Numbered from the stretch's first letter, positions 12,501 through 27,500 are shown. The stretch: DNA of 64,000 nucleotides from Deltaproteobacteria bacterium (GCA_022601195.1 JAHZIX010000022.1:124001-188000), one strand, 5' to 3'. Made by a program: numbers and translations. The notes: generated by a model not told the origin, from the letters alone.

Positions 12501-15500
12501 ATAGGCGTCCCCACGGAGATCCCTCTTTGGCCGGTGATACGACTCAAAACCACCTGGAAGGCGGCCATCAGAACCATGAACAGGCTGCTGCCCTGTTGTT
12601 CTGCCAGGCTCTCCAAGCTTTCCGAGATCTGCTGGCCCAAGCGAAGCTGCCGCTTGCCACCCCAGACACTCGGCTGCGCCGGCCGTGGACGGTCCGTCGG
12701 CAGGTCCAAGGCAGGAGAGGCCTCGCCAGAGGCCGTGCCCAATTGGCCACGCCAGAAATCGAGCTGATGCTCCAGAGCTTCTCCCTGGAGCCAACTGCGC
12801 TGCCATTGGGAAAAGTCGGCATATTGCAGCGGCAGTGGGTCCAGAGGAGACGGCTGAGAGGCGGAAAAGGCGTTGTAGAGAGCCGACAGCTCTCCGATGA
12901 AGATTCCTACGGACCAGCCATCTCCCACTAAGTGGTGCAGGGTGATCAGCAGCAGGTGCTCTCGCTGCCTCAAGCGCAACAGGTGAGTGCGCAACAAGGG
13001 ACCTTCGGCCAAATCGAAGGGCTCTAGGGCTTCGCGCTGACTCAGCGCCGTCGCCAAAGCATCGGCTCCGTTGCCAAGGGCGCTCAAATCGACCACGGGC
13101 AAGGGACTCGCACCGGGATCGAGGAAGACCTGCCAAGGCTTGCCCCCTTCTTCTCGGACGATGGTGCGCAGACTCTCGTGGCGAGATGTAATCTCTCCGA
13201 GGCTACGCTCCAACACCGTCACATCGAGCCTGCCGGACAACCGCACCGCCGACGGCATGTTGTAGCGCGGTGAGCCCGGCTCTAGTTGGTCGAGAAACCA
13301 CAAACGCTGCTGGGCAAAAGACAAAGGCACTCGCTCCGGGCGCTCCAGGGCTACCAGGGGCACCGCCGCAGCTCCTCTAGAGTCCATCGCTCCATCCTGC
13401 AGTTCGATGCGCTGCGCCAACTCTGCCAGGCGCGGCGTCTCGAAAACATCTCGAACAGAAAGCTCCACGGAGAAGAGATCTCGAATCCTCGAGAGCATCT
13501 GGGTCGCCAGCAGCGAGTGGCCGCCGAGGGCAAAGAAATGATCCTCCCGATGGATCGGAGCCTCGGCCAGAGATGGCAAGAGCTGGCGCCAGATTCCAGC
13601 CAGGGAAACTTCCGCCTCGGTGCGCGGGGCCTCCCCTTCTTCCCGGCGGGCCAGCTGGAGCACCGGTCGCCTTGCCAGTTCCTGCCGATCTACCTTTCCG
13701 GCGGGAGTCAGAGGCAAGCCTTCTACGGTCACGAAGAGGCTGGGAATCATGAACTCCGGCAGGTGGCTCGCCAGAGTTTCCCGCAGCTCGTCGTCACTGG
13801 GAATGGGAGCGTTCGATTGGGGCTCCCTAGCCGCCGCCTGGCAAAAAGCGATCAGTCGCTCCCCCGCCTCATCTCGATGCAGCACCACAGCGCTGCGGCC
13901 GATGGCACCGACGGCATCCAACAAGGTTTCGATTTCCTCCGGCTCGATGCGCAAGCCGCGCAGCTTGATCTGCTTGTCCAGGCGGCCGAGAAAATCGAGC
14001 TCACCATCCACGGGCCGACGACGAGCTCGGTCGCCGCTGCGGTACAAGCGCTCACCGGCACGGGTCGGGCGAGGGTGGGGAATGAACCGTTCGGCGGTCA
14101 GGGAAGGTCTTCTCAGATATCCCCTTCCCAATCCAGCGCCGCCCACCATCAGCTCCCCGGCCACCCCCAAGGGCACCGGCGACAGCTGGGAGTCCAGTAG
14201 ATGAACTTCCACATGGGGCAGTGGATGCCCGAGGGTCGGCTTGCCGGCGTCTTCAAAGCAACGCCCGCGGGTCGCCGTAATGGTCGTCTCAGAAGGGCCG
14301 TAGGCATTCCACATGCGTCGGTTCTGAGCCCACCGGGCCGGCAACGAAGCAGGCATGACGTCACCGCCGCAAACCAGAGAACCCACCGAAGGCAGGTCTC
14401 CTTCGGGCAACTGAGCCAGAGCCGCTGGAGGAATTTGTAGATAGAAGATCTCCAGTTGACGAATCTTGTCGACCAGCTGTTGATCCGGCATCAATCGATC
14501 TTGAGGCAGCTGGCAAAGGGTGCCGCCACAGCCGAGAGCCACGGTCATCTCCTGAAGGGAGACGTCGAAGGAGAGGGCGGCGAATTGGAGCACCCGGCCC
14601 CCCGGCGAGAGGCGTAGATTCTCCCCCTCCTGCTTCACCAAGTTGGCCAATCCACCGTGGGTCAAAACACTTCCCTTGGGTCGCCCAGTCGTCCCGGAGG
14701 TGTAGATCACATAGGCCCCTTGAGCCGATTCCATGGACAGCCGGGGTGGGACGCTGACTCCCGCTGGAAGCTCCTCTCGCGGCCCCAGGCAGACCACCGG
14801 TAAGGGGCCGTCACCGGCCAGAGCCAAGGTCGAACCTAGGGGCGCTGCCGAGTCCGCGACCAGCCATCCGAGCCCTGAATCCTTCACCATGTACTCGAGA
14901 CGATCTTCCGGGTAGGCGGGATCCAAGGGGATGTAGCACCCTCCCGCCTTGAGCACCGCCAGAAACGAAATCACCTGATCCGGCGACCGCTCCAAGGCCA
15001 CCCCCACCAGGCTCTCGGGGCCCACTCCGTGGTGGCGCAGCACCGCCGCCAGGTTTTCCGCTCGGCGATCCAACTCGCCATAGGTCAGTTCCTGCACGGA
15101 GCCGTCCAGCGCTTCCGCTACCAGGGCCAGAGCCGCCGGTTGGCGCACCGCCCAGGACTCGAACATTTCCGGAAAAGTCTCCTGGGGCAGCCGTCCGCTG
15201 ACGCCTGCCGCCAACTCCAGGGCTACCTGATGCCGTTGGGCCGCTGATAACTGCTCTACCTGGCCTTGAATCTGGTCCGGGTCCAAGGCCACGGAACCGA
15301 GAAGCTGCGCCATTTGGGAGAGCCACCGCTGAGCCGTGGACGGGTCCAGGAGGTCCGTGTCGTAGTTCATCAGCAGAGCCAGGCCGTCGGCTTCCGGCAC
15401 CACATTGAGGGTCAGATCGAAGGTATTGACCTCTTGAGGAGTCTCTACCGGTGAGACCGTCAACTCCGGTAGCTCCAGAGCCTGGCTCGGCGTGTTCTGC

Positions 15501-18500
15501 AACACCAACATCACTTGGAAGAGGGGTGGACGGGACAGATCTCGGTCCGGCTCTAGCTCCTCTACCAGCCGCTCGAAGGGAACGTCCTGGTGAGAATAGC
15601 CAGCGAGAGTTTGACTGCGGACCTGCTCGAGAAGATGGCGAAAGCTCTCTGCAGAGCTCGTCTCCGTGCGCAACACCAAGGTATTGGCGAAGAACCCAAT
15701 CAACCCTTCGAGCTCCTCTCTAGTTCGGTTGGCGATGGGGGTCCCAACACACACTCCTGCCTGGCCGCTCAGCCGGCTCAAGAAGAGTCCGTAGGCAGCC
15801 ATCAAGACCATGAATAAGGTGCCACCGGTGCTCTGGGCCAGTCCTTCCAACCGCGTGGTCAAATCCTGCCCGAGGCGCGTCTGGCAACTCCCTCCCACGA
15901 CCCCTTGGCGCAGCGGGCGAGGGCGATCGGTGGGCAGCTCCAAGGGAGCAGGAGAGGTTCCCAGTTGGCCCCGCCAAAATTCGACCTGGCGATCCAAAAC
16001 CTCTCCTTGCAACCATTGGCGCTGCCAGTCAGCGTAGTCGGCATACTGCACCGCCAAGGGCGAGAGGGGGGATGGCTGACCAGCGACGTAGGCGCCGTAG
16101 AGGGCCGACAGCTCGCCGATGAAAACGCCCACGGACCAGCCGTCACCAACGATGTGGTGGAGGGTGACCAGAATACGGTGTTCCCGCGGCGCCAGGCGCA
16201 CCAGGGTGGTGCGCAGCAAGGGACCCTGGGCTAGGTCGAAGGGTCGCAGGGCTTCGCGCCGCGCGAGGCGGCGAGCCAGTCCATCGGCTTCGGCATCGAG
16301 GCCGCTCAGATCCACCACCGGTAGGTGCTGAGGGACCGGCGGGTGAATGACTTGCCAGGGTTTTCCTTCTTTTGCCGAAAAGGTGGTGCGCAGAGCCTCG
16401 TGACGATGAACGATTTCCCCGAGGCTGCCTTCCAACGCCGCACCATCCAGCCTGCCAGAAAGACGAACCGCCGTCGGCATGTTGTAGCGAGGAGACTCCG
16501 GCTCCAATTGGTCGATGAACCACAGACGCTGCTGAGCGAAGGACAGAGGGAGATCCTCGGTGCGGACCTGGGGAACCAACGGCGGCGCCCCTGGAGAGGC
16601 CGGATCGGCTACCAGCCCATCGACGGCGGCGGCAAAGACGGCCAGCTGGGGACCTTCGAAGAGGACCCTCAGGGGCACTTCGAGGCCCAGGTCCTGCCGC
16701 ACCCGAGACACCGCCTGGGTGGCCAGTAGGGAATGCCCTCCCAGGTCGAAAAAATGACTCTCTCGCCCGATTTCGGCAACTCCCAACAGCTCTCGCCAGG
16801 AGGCTGCCAGTACCTCCTCAGTGGGAGTTTGGGGGGCGGACACGTCGAATCCGATTTCCCCTTCCGGTGCCGGTAGGGCTCGGCGATTCACCTTGCCGTT
16901 GGCGGTGAGAGGTAGGGAGTCCAGAAACACCAGCGCCGCCGGGACCATGTGGGCCGGAACCCGTTTGCCCAACGCCTCCCGGAGCACGGACGCTTCGGCA
17001 TACTTCTCCTCTGCAACCACCAAATAGGCCACTAACCGGGGAGCCCCGGGGGTGTCCTCGCGCACCACCGCTAGGCTCTGCTCGACTCCCTCCAGGCTGG
17101 CCAGAGCCACCTCCACCTCTCCCATCTCGATACGAAAGCCGCGCAGCTTGACCTGGTGATCGACGCGCCCGGCGAAGTCGAGGCGCCCATCGGCTAGCCA
17201 ACGAACCAGATCTCCCGTGCGGTAGATGCGCTCGCCGAAGGCTCCCCCCGAATCCGGCACGAAGCGCTCCGCAGTCAGGCCCGGACGACTCAGATAACCT
17301 CGCGCCAGGCCATCTCCCGCTAGGCCCAGCTCGCCGCGCACTCCCACCGGCACCGGACGACCATCGCGACCCAGGACCGAGATTCCAGTATTGGAAATGG
17401 CCCGCCCGATGGGCACGGACACTGTACCTGGCTCCAGATGCTTTACTTCCTCGCTGGTGCCCATGACGGTGCACTCGGTCGGCCCGTAGACGTTGAACAG
17501 ATGCTGGGGTGGTCCCTCCTCAAGCACCCGCCGCACCTGGACCGGATCCGCCGCTTCACCCCCGAAAAGCACGCCGGAAAGAGTCTCGAAAGCCCGCGGC
17601 TCCTCCTGAGCGATCTGATTGAACAAGGCGGAAGTCATGAGAAGCGAGGTGATTTTTCGCCCACGCACAAACTCCGCCAGGGCCTTCGGCGACAGCACCG
17701 TCAGCTTTTCGATCCCCACCAGACAACTACCGTTGATCAAGGCTCCCCAGACCTCCCAAGTCATGGCATCGAAAGAGGGATTCGAGAGATGTCCGACCCG
17801 ATGCTCCGGAGCTAGCTGGCAGAAATTGCTGTTGCGAACCAGGCGCACGATCCCTCTGTGGGTCACCGTGACCCCCTTGGGGGTGCCGGTGGAACCGGAG
17901 GTGTACATCACGTAGGCAGCCTGGCGGGGCCAAACCCGAGGCAGATCTCTCAGCCGGTCCTGAAGCCCGGTGGCCTCGTCGGAGGCTTCCACCTCTCCTC
18001 TTCCTTCTCCCGCCAACACCACTCGAGGGCCGGGTCCGGGAAGCCCTTCCAGGGCTGCCGCCGTGGACCGGTGAGCCAAGACCACCGCGACATCTGCATC
18101 TTCCAGCAGAAAACCTAGGCGTTCCGCGGGGTAACCCGGGTCCAACGGAAGGTAGGCGGCCCCCACCTTGAGGCAGGCCAAAGCCGAGGCCAGGAGCTGG
18201 GGCGAGCGACCCAACAGCAATCCCACCCGATCCTCCGGGCGAACCCCGATTTTCCACAGCTTTGCCGCCAGGAAGTTGGCCCAGCGATCCAATTCACCAT
18301 AGCTCCACCGCAGGTCCTCGAATTCCAGGGCCGGGCGGTCCGGTGAACGATCAGCGAGCTCCTCGAACAAGCCGTGGACGGTGCTGTCCCGGGGATAGGG
18401 AGAGCTCGACCCAGCCCACTCCTGGAACAGCTGCTGGCGTTCCACGGGTGTGAGCAGCGGCAAACTCGCCAGGGCCCTCTCCGGCTGGGCCAAGGCGACT

Positions 18501-21500
18501 TCTAGGAGGGTGCACAGCTGTTGATGGAAACGCTCGATGGTGGTGGCGTCAAAAAGATCCGTGTTGTAGTTCCAGAAGCCAGCCACACCGGCCTCCGCCT
18601 CCGCCGCGCCGAGGGTTAGATCTACCTTCGCAACCCCTGCGTCCAGGGCCAAGGGACGAGCTTCCAGCCCCGGCAGAGCCAGAACCTCATCCGTAGCGTT
18701 CTGCTGCACGAACATCACCTGGAAGATCGGCTCCCGGCTGACGTCCCGTTCCGGATGAAGAGCTTCCACCAGGCGCTCGAAAGGCAAGTCCTGATGAGTA
18801 AAGCCCGCCAAGGTCGCTTCTTTGACCTGCTTCAGCAAGTGCTCGAAGGTCGCGTCTCCTTCCACCTCGGCCCGCAACGCCAAGGTATTGACGAAGAATC
18901 CAATGAGACCTTCCACCTCCCGGCGGTTGCGGTTGGCGATGGGAGTGCCCACCACCAAGTCCCGCCGGCCGGAAAGTCGGTGCAGCAGAAAATAAAAAGC
19001 GGAGAGCAGAATCATAAAGAGAGTGGCGCCAGAGCTGCCGGCGAAATTCTCCAGAGTCGTCGACAGAGATGGAGAGAAAATGAAGGCCCGGTCCCGGCCG
19101 TGGCTGGTCTGCACCGGAGGCCGAGGACGGTCGATGGGCAGCTCCAGAGGAGCCGGCGCCTCCCCTCCCAAGTGCTCCACCCAATAGGCCAGTTGGGTCT
19201 GCAGGACCTCTCCTTCCAGACGCTGCCGCTGCCACAGGGCGAAGTCCGGATATTGCACAGTGAGAGGTGGCAGCGGCGCCGAGATCTCGAAGGCCCTCGG
19301 GCTAGCCACTCCTTTGGCAGCGTCCCCTTGGAGAGCAGTACCGTACAAAGCAGAAAGCTCTCGAATCAGAATTCCCACCGACCAACCGTCGGAAACGATG
19401 TGGTGCATGTTGACGACCAAGATGTGCTCACCAGCGGACCGGCGCAGCAGGGCCGACCGCAACAATGGACCGTTCACCAGGTCGAAACCTCGAGAGGCGA
19501 AGCGCAGCATGAGAGCGTCGCTCTCGGCGGCGACCCTGCCGGAAGAGACGGGCCCGAGGGCCGAGAGATCGACCAACGGGAGAGCCAAGGGATCTGGGGC
19601 CAGGACGATTTGCAGAACTGGATCCGCGGTCGACGAATCTCCGTCCAGTAACTCCGGCAGGACTGGACCGGTGGGGCTCCGGAACACCGTTCGCAGGCTC
19701 TCGTGGCGGTGCACGATTTCCTCGATAGCAGCGGCCAGATGAGACACCGAAAGATCTCCCTCGAGAGCGACGGCGGCGGGAATGTTGTAGGCCGCCGAGC
19801 CGGGGCTGAGCTGCTCGATGAACCACAGCCGCTGCTGGGAAAAAGAGAGGGGGGCTCCTTGGGAGTGGTCCTGAGCCTGAATCGGTGGCAACTGGATTCC
19901 CGCTCCGGAGCGCAAGACCTCGTCAATGCGCAGGGCCAACTCTCGCAGCACCGGGGTTTCGAATAGGGTGCGCAAGGGCAGCTCGACGCCGAACGCGGCG
20001 CGAATCCGCGACGCCACCTGGGTGGCTAGCAAGGAATGGCCCCCGAGATCGAAGAAATGGGCGGTAGCGCTCAGGGGAGCGATCTCCAAGACCTCGCTCC
20101 AGGAAGCCGCCAGGAGCTCTTCAGTGGGTGATGCCAGAGCGACGAAATCTTCCCCGGAAACATCGAAGGACGGCTCCGGAAGAGCATTCCGGTTCAGCTT
20201 GCCGCTGGGAAAAAGCGGTAGGGCATCGAGAGCCACGAAGATTCCCGGCACCATGTAGTCCGGGAGACGGTCGCGGAGGAAATCCTTCAACTGAGCTGCC
20301 GGTACCTCCTCCCCTTCCGAAACGACATAGGCCGCCAGACGCTGCCGCCCCCCGTCGCCAACGGTGATCACCGCTGTCTCCCGGACTCCCGGGTGCTCCT
20401 CCAAGGCCACTTCGATCTCACCGGGTTCGATACGGAAACCCCGTACCTTGACCTGGAAATCTGCCCGCCCCAAGAACTCCATCTCGCCGTTGGCCAAACG
20501 CCGCCCCAGATCACCGGTACGGTAGAGACGACTCCCCGCCCCCGCAAATGCGGCCACCCCCGCTGCGTCCGCTGCGAAGGGATTGGGAACGAACCCGAGG
20601 GCGGTGAGGGCCGGCCGGCCGAGGTAGCCCCGAGCCAGGCCGTCACAAGCGAGATACAGCTCTCCAGGCACCCCGGTCGGCACCGGCATACCCCAACGAT
20701 CGAGGAAATACAGCCGGGTGTTGTGAATGGGCACCCCTACCGGCGGCAGGGCTGGCCATCCGGTCGCCGCCCCCTGCTCTCCGGAACGGGTCCAAGCGGT
20801 CACCACGTGGGCTTCGGAAGGTCCATAGTGGTTGTGCAACCACCCTTCCGGCATTCCCTCCACCAAGGCTCGCACCTGCGAGGTCATGCGCAGCTGTTCC
20901 CCGGCGGTGATCACCTCTCGCAGCTGGGAAGGCCTTCTCCCCGTACTCGAGACCGCCTCGGCGAGTTGCTGCAATCCCACGAAGGGTAAGTAGAGAGTCT
21001 CGACCCCCTGGGTCTCCAACAATTCGAGCAAAGCGAAGGCATCGCGGCGCACTTCTTCCTCGAGAAGCACCAGAGTCCCACCCACTGCCCAGGTGGTAAA
21101 CATCTCCTGAAAACACACGTCGAAGGCCATGGCAGCGTATTGCAAGGTACGCCCTCGAGGGTGAGCCGGAATTCCCTCTCGAAGTTGCCAGGAAATGAGA
21201 TTGGCGATGGCCCGGTGACGCATGGCGATACCCTTGGGCCGCCCCGTGGAGCCCGAGGTGTAAATGACATAGAGAAGGTTCTCTGGGCTGAGATCGGTGC
21301 TGGGAGGATGATCTTCCAGAGCCATCTCACAGCCGGCCTCCAAGAGGAGCACTTGGCGGTCCGCCACCGGCAAGGCTTCCAGCCAATGCTGCTGAGTCAG
21401 CAGCACCGGAGCACCGCTGTCCTCCAACATCAGAGAGAGGCGATCTTCCGGATAGGCGGCATCTAGAGGCAAGAGAACCCCGCCGGCCTTCCACACCGCC

Positions 21501-24500
21501 AGCACCGCCACCATCAACTCCAGACCGCGCTCCAGGCAAACTCCTACGGGCACCTCGGTGGTCACCCCCAGGGACCTCAACCGGTGGGCGAGACCATTGG
21601 CTCTCGACTCCAGATCCCCGTAGGCCAACGACAGATCCCCCGCTACTACCGCCAGAGCCTCCGGAGTGCGAGCCGCCTGGGCCTCGAAGAGACGGTGTAG
21701 AAGACCTCCCTCGAGGGGCGCCGGAGCACCCGTATCGTTCCACTCCTGGAGCATTTGACGACGCTCCAGAGGGGGCATCAAGTCGAGCTGAAACAGGGGT
21801 TCATCGGGCCTTTGCCCTGCTGCGGCAGCGAAAGTCTGAAAGTGGTTCAACAGGCGTCGTGCTGTCGTTGGGTCGAAAAGCTCGACGTCGTATTCCAAAT
21901 CACCGCTCAGGCCCTCGGTGGTCTCCGAGAACAAGAAGTTGAGGTCGAATTTTGCCGTCGCACTGGAGGTGGGAAGAGCCTCCATGGACAGGCCTGGTAC
22001 CAAGACCTGCTCCTGGGGAGTATTGAGCATCACCACCATCACCTGGAAAATGGGATGCCGGGAGAGGTCCCGCTGAGGATCCAGCTCTTCCACCAACTTC
22101 TCGAAGGGTAAATCCTGGTGGGCGTAGGCTCCCAGGGAGGCCTCCCTCACCCGACCGAGGAGCTGGCGAAAAGTGGGAGCCCCGGAAAAGTCGTTGGCCA
22201 GGACCAGCGTGTTGGCAAAGAAACCGATCAAACCTTCCAGCTCGGTTCGGGTGCGGTTGGCGATGGGGGTTCCCACGGTCACCCAAGACTGCCGACTGTA
22301 GCGAGCCAGGACCGTCTGAAAACACGCCACCAACACCATGAAGAGAGTCACTCCCTCGCTCCGCGCCAAAGCTTGGAGGCCTGCCGTCACCGCCTCGGGA
22401 AGATCCAGATGGGCACCGGCGCCGCGATGCTTCTGCTGCGCCGGTCGCGGCCGATCCGTGGGCAGATCGATCACTGTGGGCGCTTCCGCCAAGGCGTTGC
22501 GCCAATAGTCCATCTGGCGCTCGAGAATCTCCCCTTTCAGCCAGCTGCGCTGCCAAAGAGCGAAGTCGGCGTATTGCACCGGCAGGGAAGCCAAAGCAGG
22601 CGGCTCCCCGGCAACAGCGGCCCGGTAGAGAGCAGAGATCTCCCGCACCAGAACCGCCACCGACCAAAAATCACTGATGATGTGATGCAGGGTGACCAAC
22701 AGGACGTGCTCTTGGGGCGCCAAGCGAATCAGCGCCATGCGGTAGAGGGGGCCGACTTCCAGATCGAAGGAACGACGAGCTTCCCCTCTGTTGAGGGCTT
22801 CGAGAATCGACTCGCGGGCTTCCTGCGGTAGGCCGGAGAGGTCGATGGCGGGCAGAGGAAGGTCCTGGGAAGGAGACTTGGCGATCAACTGTACCGGCTG
22901 CCCGTGGCGCTCTCCGAAGGTGGTCCGCAGATCTTCGTGCCGGGCGACCACTCCGGCGAAGGCGGTGCGCAGAGCTTCCGGAACCAAAGGCCCCCGCAGC
23001 AGGAGCGCCGAGGGAATGTTGTAGGCCGGGCTATCCGGCTCCAAGCTATGAATCAGCCACAAGCGTTGCTGGGCGAAGGAGAGGGCCGGGTGGGAGTCTC
23101 CGTCGGCCCCCACTGGCCGCGGTACCAGAGGTGGAATGGACGCCGAAATCGCAGCTTCCTCCGCGCCCTCCCCGGGCTCCTCCACCCGCAAGGCCAGCGC
23201 CGCCACGGTAGGGGCTTCGAAGAGAGCACGCAGGGGCAGCTCCAGACCGAATTGATTGCGCACCCGGGACACCAATTGGGTTGCCAACAAGCTGTGACCA
23301 CCCAGGTCGAAGAAGCTATCGCTGCGGCCTACGGGGCTGACCGCCAAGACTTCCGAGAAGATCTCCGCCAGATGGCTCTCCACCTCGTTGCGAGGCGGCT
23401 CCACTTCTGCCCTTAGCTGGGAGCTTTCCCAATCCGGCTCCGGCAGAGCTCGCCGATCCACCTTTCCGTTGGGGGTCAGGGGGAGCTCCGCCAGCACGGG
23501 AAATAAGGAGGGGACCATATATTCCGGCAGGCGTTGGCTGAGAAAGTCCCGCAGCTCGGAGATGGGTGGCGTTGCGCTAGGCTCGGGGCTCCCTCCGTCT
23601 ACCGACGGCTCAGACCGACCGGCGGGATCACCGTCCTGAGCCACGATCAGGTAAGCGACCAACAACTTATCCCCGGCGGCGCGGGGGCGGCTGCGGGCCG
23701 CCACCACCGCCCGGGCAACTCGGGGGTGAAGCTCCAGGGCAGCTTCCACCTCACCGGGCTCGATGCGATGCCCTCGCACTTTGATCTGGTGATCGGTGCG
23801 TCCCAAAAACTCGATTTGGCCGTTGGGGAGAAGACGGGCCAGGTCTCCGCTGCGATAGCAACGAGCCCCCGGGAGCCCCTCGAGGTGAGCAGCGACAGGG
23901 TCGGGCACGAAGCGTTCCGCGGTGAGGGCTGGCCGGCCGAAATAGCCCCGAGCAAGGTTGGCGCCGGCCAACACCAACTCCCCAGGAATTCCCACCGGAG
24001 CGGGCTGAGAGCGGGGACCGGAGATGTAAATCCGATTGTTGGTAAAAGGTCTGCCGATGGGTACGGTGCGCTCCGGCGGCAGGGGATACCCTTCAACTTC
24101 GAAACTGGTGCTATCGATGGTCGCCTCGCTGACGCCGTAGGAGCTGATCACCCGAGCCTGAGCAGCACAGCGCTGAGCCACCGCCTCCATCTCGCCGTTG
24201 GTCCAGACATCGGAGCCGACCACCATGAGCTCCATGAAGGAGAGGTCCCCAGCTCCCTGCCGGGGTTGATCCAACAAACCCCGCACCACCGCCGGAACGA
24301 ATTCCGCGGCGTTGACCCTCTGCTCCACCATCAAAGCGTGCAGACGTTCCGGTTCCAGGAGGAAGTCTCGGGGGCAGAGCACCAAACAGCCACCGGTGCC
24401 GAGGGCCCGGGCCAGGTCTCCGGAGAAGACGTCGAAAGAAAAGCTTGCCATCTGCAAATGGCGATGCCGAGGCTCGAGGCCATAGCGCTGCTGCCAGGCG

Positions 24501-27500
24501 GAGGTGGCGTTGGCCAGGCCACCGTGGCGCACCATGACTCCCTTGGGTCGGCCGGTGGAGCCGGAGGTGTACACCAGGTAGGCCAAATCCTCTGGGTCTA
24601 CCGCAGCAGAAGCCGCCGTTGACTTGGCAGCGACGGCCTCCGTCAACTGTGCCTCTGGCTCCATGCCGACAGAGGAACCCACCAAGAGATGGCGATTGCA
24701 GGCATGGAGCTCCGGGATCTCCTGCCACCGCTGCTGGTCCGTGACCAGAAGAGCGATTCCCGCATCCGACACCATGAAGCCCAATCGATCGCCGCTGTAC
24801 TCCGGGTCGAAAGGAACGTAGGCGGCTCCAGCTTGCAAGACCGCCAGCACGGCGGCGATGCGCTGAGGGGAAGTCGGCAAGCAAACCCCCACCCGGTCAC
24901 CGCGGCGGATGCCTTGGTCCTCGAGAGTTTGGGCTAGCTCTAACACCTGACTTGCGAGCTCACCGTAGCTCGTCTCACCACCACTCCAGGCGACCGCTGG
25001 AGCCTTCGGCTGCCTGGCAGACCAGGAAAGGAATCGCCCATGGAGGGGTTCAAAGGAGGCCTCCCTTCGGTCGGTGTCGTTCCACTCCACCAGGCACTGA
25101 TGCCGTTCCGCAGAGGCCACCAGAGACAACTGAGAAAGACGCTGCTTTGGATCGGTGACGATACCCTGGAGGAGCTGCTCCAGATGGTGAGTCAGCCGCT
25201 GGGCGGTGGCCCCATCGAAGAGCTCCACGCTGTAGTGAAGATCACCTTGGAGCCCGGTGGGGGTCTCACTCATCCACAAGGTCAGGTCGTAGTGGGCCAC
25301 CGTCACCTCCAACCCACCCAAGGGGGAGATGGTCAGGTCCGGTAGCTCCAAAGAAGGGGTCTCGTAGTTCTGCAGCTGGAGGAGAGCCTGGAAAAAGGAA
25401 GAGCGACTCATATCCCTTTCCGGCCTCAGCTCTTCGAGCAGAGTCTCGAAGGGCAAGTCTTGGTGCTCGTAGGCGCCCAGAGTGGTATCCCGCACCTGAG
25501 CCAACAACGCCCGGAACTCCACATCCTCGGGAATCTGCTGCCGCAAGACCAGAGTGTTGACGAAAAAGCCGATGAGGCCTTCGGTCTCAGCCCGATTGCG
25601 GTTGGCTACATAGGAACCGAGGCTCAGATCCCGCTGGCCCGAATAGCGGTGCAACAGGGTGGTGAAAGCGGCTAACAACACCATGTAGAGACTGGCTCCC
25701 TGCTGACGAGCCAGGGAGCGTAGATCCCCCACCAGCTGAGGAGACAAGGGCAAGGGGTGGGAACGCCCATGATGGCTTTGCAGCAATGGACGAGGGCGAT
25801 CCGTGGGCAAATCCAGGTCTGCCGCCCCCTCCAACTGCGTCCGCCAATAGCTCAGGTAGCGCTCCAGCACCTCCCCCTGGAGCCAATCCTGTTGCCAGGC
25901 AGCAAAATCGGCGTATTGCACTGGCAAGGGGGGCAGGGGCGATTCTTCCCCGGCAGCGTAGGCTCGGTAGAGCTCGCCCATCTCACCTGCGAAAACTCCC
26001 ATGGACCAACCATCCGTGACGATGTGATGGACGGTGACCACCAAGACGTGGTCCTGGGAGGCCAGGCGAACCAGCAGGAGTCGCATCAAAGGGCCCTGGT
26101 CCAGATCGAAGCTGCGCCAGGGTTCGGTGGTGGCGAGACGGAGCATCTCCTTCTCTCGATGTTCCTCTCCGAGACTCATCAGGTCGACAACGGGTCCCAT
26201 CGAGGCCGGTCCCATGGAGGTAGGGCCCATGAGGGAGGGAGCATCCGTGGGTTCCGGAGGGGCGATCACCTGTACCGGCCTTCCCTCCACCGCCGGAAAC
26301 GTGGTGCGCAACGACTCGTGACGCCGTACCACCTCCGCAACGCTTCGGCGTAAGGCGACGAGATCCAAGTTCCCACTGAAACGTAGGGCTTGGGGAAGGT
26401 TGTAGGCCCGCAGCTCCGGGTCCAACTGAACCAGGAACCACTGGCGCAGCTGAGAGAAGGACAGGGGCAGATCCCCTTGTCGGGAGACGCTCCGGATCGG
26501 CGGCGCGACCAACCCCGAGTCCTCCGCCCGCGCCGAAGCAATCTGCTCCGCAAACGCGGAGAGCACCGGATTCTCGAACAGCAGGCGCACCGGCAGCTCG
26601 ACCCCGAAGGCTTTACGAACTTGGGAGATCACTCTCGTGGCGAGGAGAGAGTGGCCACCTAACTCGAAGAAATGAGCCTCTCGCCCAAGCCGCTCCACCC
26701 CCAACACGCCGCACCACAGCTCCGCCAAGAGCTCCTCCGTGGGCGTCGCCGCCGGCATCCCCAGAAAGCCCGCGGCGAATCGCCCTCCCCCGGATGGGTC
26801 CGGCTTGGGCAACGCTTTGCGGTCGATCTTGCCGTTGGGAGTTTTGGGAAGCTCCGGAAGAGAAACGAAGTGGAGGGGCACCATGTAGTCCGGCAACGCC
26901 TCAGCCAAATAGGCCCGCAAGTCAGCCAGGGAAAGTTCGACTTGCCCTTCGTCTCCTTCTGCCTCCTGACCCGGCTCCGACAGGGCCGGGACCACATAGG
27001 CCACCAACACCGCCCCGGCGGAAGTCTCCCCGAGATCGGTTCGAGCCACCACGACTCCCTGGGATACCTTCGGATGACCACCCAACAGAGTCTCGATCTC
27101 ACCCAACTCGATGCGAAAGCCCCGAATCTTCACTTGGTGGTCCAAACGGCCCAGGAACTGCAGCTCACCGCCCTCGCTGTGGCAAGCTAGATCCCCAGCT
27201 CGGTAGAGGCGGCTTCCCGCCTCGTCGCTCCAGGGATCCGGGACGAATTTCTCGGCGGTGAGGGCCGGCCGGCCCAGATACCCCCGGGCCAAGCCTGTTC
27301 CACCGATCACCAATTCCCCGGCGGTACCCAGGGGAGCCGCTTCGAACCAGCGATCCAACAAGAAGATCGCAGTGTTGTCGATAGGTCTTCCGAGGCTCAG
27401 GGGACCCATCCCGGGCCCCACCCGCTGTACCGCCGACCACACGGTCGTCTCGGTGGGCCCATAGAGGTTCCACACCGCCGGACTGACCGCCAAGAGCTGG

